A stretch of 9,371 bases of DNA from Ignatzschineria sp. GTDB lineage: Bacteria; Pseudomonadota; Gammaproteobacteria; Cardiobacteriales; Wohlfahrtiimonadaceae. The stretch is taken from contig JASLEF010000001.1 of NCBI GenBank assembly GCA_030151245.1, positions 1 through 9,371 on the forward strand. Reading direction: 5' to 3'. Below the pieces are notes generated by a model, which was not told the origin of the DNA, did no database searches, and saw only the letters and a list, made by a program, of their open reading frames with translations. Below are positions 7,385-9,371 of the stretch, piece by piece; position 1 is the stretch's first letter; the number at the start of each line of letters is the position of its first letter. The position numbers and the translations under genes were made by a program.

Positions 7385-7427
7385 TGCCTTTTTGGCACTA
7401 TCATTTTAAAATTCTAAAGGAGATAAA

Positions 7428-8111
7428 ATGATTAAAGTATGGGATTTCCCAACCCGTGCATTTCACTGGATATTAGTGATTGCAATGGCGATTTGCGTAT
7501 ATACTTCCTACAACTTCAGCGATTTCTATGAGTTAGGCCCTGTGGGTAGCTACTCAGCAATGGCATTACATCAATATGCCGGCGTGGTGATTCTAGCGCT
7601 ACTCGTTTTTCGTATTATTTGGGGAATTGTAGGCGCTACAACATCACGTTTTAGCAATTTTATTAAGTGCCCTTCACACATCCTCAACTACCTCAAAAAA
7701 TCCGTCACTTCAACGGAAGGCCATAACCCATTAGGCGCGCTGATGGTCGTTGCACTGATCCTCATGTTACTCATACAGGTTACCACGGGACTTTTCTTAG
7801 AAGATAACACCTATATGTTTACCGATGCCCCACTTGCTGACTCAATCAAGGGTAGCTTACGAAGCGATCTGCTATCGATCCATGCCTTAGGGAGAACCGT
7901 ATTGCTATGGCTCATTGGATTACACATCACGGCAGTATTTGCCTATCTTTTTGTGAAAAGACAAAATCTGATCCGACCAATGCTAACCGGCAAAAGAGCA
8001 ATTTCTCAAGCTCACACCGTCAAGCCAAAGTCTATTCAAAATGACCATCCGTTCATCGGGATGATCATCATGTTGACACTCATTGCGGCAGCTTTTTATT
8101 ATCTTTTCTAA
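7428..8111 (+). CDS. Cytochrome b561-type inner-membrane haem protein
   Basis: This is a four- to five-helix cytochrome b of the bacterial b561 / Ni-Fe hydrogenase b-subunit-like family, proteins that bind b-type haem in the inner membrane and move electrons between quinones and partner redox proteins. The N-terminal motif VWDFPTRAFHW is typical. Helices lie at about 11-28, 44-66, 103-122 and 154-176, with a fifth C-terminal hydrophobic segment at about 208-227. Candidate haem ligands are His13 (FHW), His48 (ALHQYAG), His152 (IHALGR) and His166 (GLHITAV). WGIVGATTSRFSNF after helix 2 is also family-like. TAAAGGAG (7415-7422), five bases before ATG, is the strongest ribosome binding site in the window. 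It lies 43 bp after tolA with no convincing terminator between, so it is probably in the tol transcript. Its redox partner cannot be told from the sequence; no c-type cytochrome gene adjoins it. Confidence 0.88.
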   Translation: MIKVWDFPTRAFHWILVIAMAICVYTSYNFSDFYELGPVGSYSAMALHQYAGVVILALLVFRIIWGIVGATTSRFSNFIKCPSHILNYLKKSVTSTEGHNPLGALMVVALILMLLIQVTTGLFLEDNTYMFTDAPLADSIKGSLRSDLLSIHALGRTVLLWLIGLHITAVFAYLFVKRQNLIRPMLTGKRAISQAHTVKPKSIQNDHPFIGMIIMLTLIAAAFYYLF

Positions 8112-8131
8112 CTAAAGTGAAATAACGATCT

Positions 8132-8239
8132 ATGAAACAACCTAAAAGCTTATTCTTAAGCTCTATTTACCAGAGATTGCTATGTGCCATGATTCTGTTA
8201 ATTCCTTTAACAGGATTGCTCTATTGGGCATTACCATAA
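8132..8239 (+). CDS. Putative 35-aa single-helix membrane protein
   Basis: An ATG at 8132 opens a 35-codon frame ending in TAA (8237-8239), 20 bp after the cytochrome b561 gene and before the terminator. The product begins MKQPKSLFLSSIYQRLL and continues as a hydrophobic stretch (about residues 16-34: LCAMILLIPLTGLLYWALP). This looks like a short basic, cytoplasmic N-terminus and one transmembrane helix. The composition is not that of random DNA read-through, and the position suggests it could be a small accessory subunit of the cytochrome. The ribosome binding site is poor: only AAAGTGA at 8114-8120 with an 11-base gap, so translation might depend on coupling to the upstream gene. I do not recognise a family, and it could be a chance ORF. 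Confidence 0.5.
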   Translation: MKQPKSLFLSSIYQRLLCAMILLIPLTGLLYWALP

Positions 8240-8293
8240 CGTACATGCCTTAAATTCGGCAGATAGCGGTTGTTAAAAAGATATTGATAAAAT

Positions 8294-8322
8294 AAAAGCC
8301 TGTTGAATAAACAGGCTTTTTT
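8294..8322. terminator. Bidirectional intrinsic terminator
   Basis: AAAAGCCTGTT (8294-8304) pairs perfectly with AACAGGCTTTT (8310-8320) around the loop GAATA, an 11-bp stem followed by a run of six T (8317-8322). It ends the tol-cytochrome unit on the plus strand. Read on the minus strand, the same stem is followed by TTTTATTTTAT, so it can also end the phosphatase transcript, whose stop codon is about 45 bp away. Confidence 0.92.
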
Positions 8323-8365
8323 AATGTAATGGATCTTTGAAGAACTTCCGGCAGAATGCTCTCAA

Positions 8366-9130
8366 TCAACCTCGCAATAATCGCGAGCGCAATAGATCCG
8401 TATCGACTTTTAATACCTTCTCAATATAGGATACTGCACCGCCATATTCAGCTAAGAGCAACTGATCTAATGCATCTAAGTAACTCGCATCCACATAACG
8501 GATTTTCTGAAAAACCTTCGTTAACTCTGCAGAGATTTTCTCCTGCCCATCTCTTGCTTCCCGATGATCCGCAAAAAGCTGATGTAATGAATCTGCATAT
8601 TGATTGGATAATAGGTAATTTTCCATAATATCGTCATAGTGCACTCCTAATGCCGATAAAATTAGATAGCTCATCACCCCTGTTCGGTCTTTTCCGGCAC
8701 TGCAATGATAAATAACTCGTTCATTATCCAATAACGCTTCAAAAACCGTTTTAAATTGATTTTTTCCCTGTAAAGGGAACTCTTGATACATTTTTATGAA
8801 CAATGCGTCAATATCTGTCACTTTCAGCGTTTCTAAAGCAAGAACTTGATCATCACTAAAAAAATTCCCCACATTGATCGGCTTTGGTTGATAATCGATA
8901 GAATCTAAAACAAGCTTAATAGCTTCGCCCTGCTTCTCTCCCTCCATCCGGAAATCAACCACCACATCCGGTGCTAATGATGCAAGGCTATCTAAATCAT
9001 TCGGTGTCGCAAAATCTAATAATGCACTCCGGTAAGCATGCCCTTCTTTCACCACTAAGTTATCTCGCGTTTTTAGCCCCGCAAGATCTCGGAAATTGAC
9101 AATTTTTTCAAATGTAAAGTTTTTACTCAT
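8366..9130 (-). CDS. Tyrosine-phosphatase-family protein (Y_phosphatase3 type)
   Basis: The 254-aa product carries the cysteine-phosphatase P-loop HCSAGKDRTG at 142-151, with catalytic Cys143 and Arg149 in the CX5R pattern. The N-terminal NFRDLAG (12-18) and YRSA (33-36) are hallmarks of the bacterial tyrosine/serine phosphatase group exemplified by Listeria LipA (Pfam Y_phosphatase3). Members dephosphorylate phosphotyrosine and sometimes phosphoinositides; the substrate here is unknown. No signal peptide or membrane segment is seen, so it is probably cytoplasmic. I chose ATG at 9130 because NFRDLAG then lies at the usual distance from the N-terminus, and TTAGGGGA (9143-9150) lies 12 bases upstream. 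The frame extends to a GTG at 9181 (271 aa), but that codon sits inside a palindrome and the extra 17 residues are not family-like. It converges on the tol unit and shares its terminator. Confidence 0.87.
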   Translation of the reverse strand: MSKNFTFEKIVNFRDLAGLKTRDNLVVKEGHAYRSALLDFATPNDLDSLASLAPDVVVDFRMEGEKQGEAIKLVLDSIDYQPKPINVGNFFSDDQVLALETLKVTDIDALFIKMYQEFPLQGKNQFKTVFEALLDNERVIYHCSAGKDRTGVMSYLILSALGVHYDDIMENYLLSNQYADSLHQLFADHREARDGQEKISAELTKVFQKIRYVDASYLDALDQLLLAEYGGAVSYIEKVLKVDTDLLRSRLLRG

Positions 9131-9152
9131 CGCTTTAGAAAATCCCCTAACA

Positions 9153-9201
9153 TCATTCAATTCAAGCCTATATCGTATCACGATACGTTCATTTCACACC
9201 C
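9153..9201 (-). promoter_or_regulatory. Palindromic operator candidate in the phosphatase promoter region
   Basis: Plus-strand bases 9174-9187 form CGTATC-AC-GATACG, a perfect 6-bp inverted repeat, and an overlapping dyad TATCGT-ATC-ACGATA spans 9171-9185. On the minus strand the dyad falls between GTGAAA (-35-like, 4 of 6) and GATATA (weak -10-like, 3 of 6) with a 17-bp spacer. TGA-TACGAT is an alternative extended -10 within the dyad. A repressor site overlapping the promoter would fit, about 40-55 bp upstream of the ATG. The promoter itself is weak and inferred by eye; the palindrome is directly visible. Confidence 0.35.
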
Positions 9202-9248
9202 CTAGTAAATATCTTCTAAGAAAAGTCTGTATCTTTTTCGAACACCTG

Positions 9249-9277
9249 TTGCTTTTTCAAATCTACCCGTGTAATAT
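9249..9277 (+). promoter_or_regulatory. Candidate promoter of tRNA-Leu
   Basis: TTGCTT (9249-9254) and TAATAT (9272-9277) are 17 bp apart and each match the sigma70 consensus at 4 of 6 positions. An overlapping TGTAAT (9270-9275) is a better hexamer but at only 15-bp spacing. The tRNA starts 28 bp after the -10 element, so a short 5' leader for processing is expected. Confidence 0.5.
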
Positions 9278-9305
9278 TCTACATCTACTAAGCAACACAC
9301 CGAAT

Positions 9306-9371
9306 GCCTGGGTGGCGAAATTGGTAGACGCAGCAGACTTAAAATCTGCCGACCCTTTACGGTCGTGCCGG
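9306..9371 (+). tRNA. tRNA-Leu(UAA), 3' end cut by window
   Basis: The sequence starts GCCTGGG (acceptor arm, 9306-9312) and continues with a D-arm region of class II tRNA type (TGGCGAAATTGGTAGACGC). The anticodon stem is GCAGA / TCTGC (9333-9337 and 9345-9349) around the loop CTTAAAA, giving anticodon UAA at 9340-9342, which reads UUA and UUG leucine codons. A long variable arm CGACC / GGTCG (9350-9354 and 9361-9365) confirms a class II tRNA. GCCGG at 9367-9371 is the 5' half of the T stem. The T loop, the rest of the T stem, the 3' acceptor strand and any CCA lie beyond the window. Confidence 0.96.

Noticed and set aside
7385..7412. Short hairpin TGCC-TTTTT-GGCA and AT palindrome ATTTTAAAAT after tolA
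   Set aside because: A 4-bp stem without a T tract is not a credible terminator, and the AT palindrome has no stability; read-through to the cytochrome gene is more likely.
8120..8131. 12-base match AAATAACGATCT shared with 2222-2233 after hldE
   Set aside because: A single 12-mer match in a window of this size is expected by chance, and no longer similarity surrounds it.
8270..8293. Promoter-like TTGTTA and TGA-TAAAAT just before the terminator
   Set aside because: The hexamer spacing is only 12 bp and transcription would run straight into the hairpin; the A/T run is part of the terminator flank.
8356..8628. 90-codon plus-strand frame over the 3' end of the phosphatase gene
   Set aside because: Antisense to a gene with a clear active-site motif; no ribosome binding site and no recognisable domain.

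Overview
The window is a chromosomal stretch with housekeeping gene content from a moderately AT-rich gammaproteobacterium. The evidence is an E. coli-type RecA, a fused two-domain HldE (so the cell makes LPS heptose), an RluC-type pseudouridine synthase, and a ybgC-tolQ-tolR-tolA cluster. The genus cannot be fixed from the sequence. A Cardiobacteriales-like organism (Ignatzschineria or Wohlfahrtiimonas type) is only a guess, based on general protein character and the unusual gene order.

Layout, plus strand. A TatD/YcfH-family metal-dependent hydrolase is cut by the left edge and followed 14 bp later by hldE (1-2209). A 238-bp intergenic region then carries the likely recA promoter but no recognisable LexA box. 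recA (2448-3494) ends in a strong intrinsic terminator. rluC follows (3658-4587). Next comes the Tol cluster: ybgC (4696-5088), tolQ (5104-5802), tolR (5839-6267) and tolA (6317-7384). It continues without a visible terminator into a cytochrome b561-type membrane protein (7428-8111) and a 35-codon single-helix ORF (8132-8239). A hairpin terminator at 8294-8322 closes this transcription unit. tolB, pal and cpoB, which usually follow tolA, are not here.

On the minus strand, a tyrosine-phosphatase-family gene (8366-9130) converges on the same terminator, which looks bidirectional. A palindrome sits in its likely promoter. At the right edge, on the plus strand, is a tRNA-Leu(UAA) gene that is cut inside the T stem.

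Functionally, several genes converge on the envelope. HldE supplies ADP-heptose precursors for the LPS inner core, TolQRA forms the proton-motive-force-driven inner-membrane motor of the Tol-Pal system, and the b561 protein is an inner-membrane haem carrier. RecA, RluC and tRNA-Leu serve DNA repair, ribosome maturation and translation. I see no mobile element, CRISPR array, phage gene or defence system, and nothing I would call a new biological system. The points worth checking are the tiny ORF after the cytochrome gene, the recA control region, the split tol cluster, the His-to-Gln change in the RluC active-site motif and the palindrome upstream of the phosphatase.
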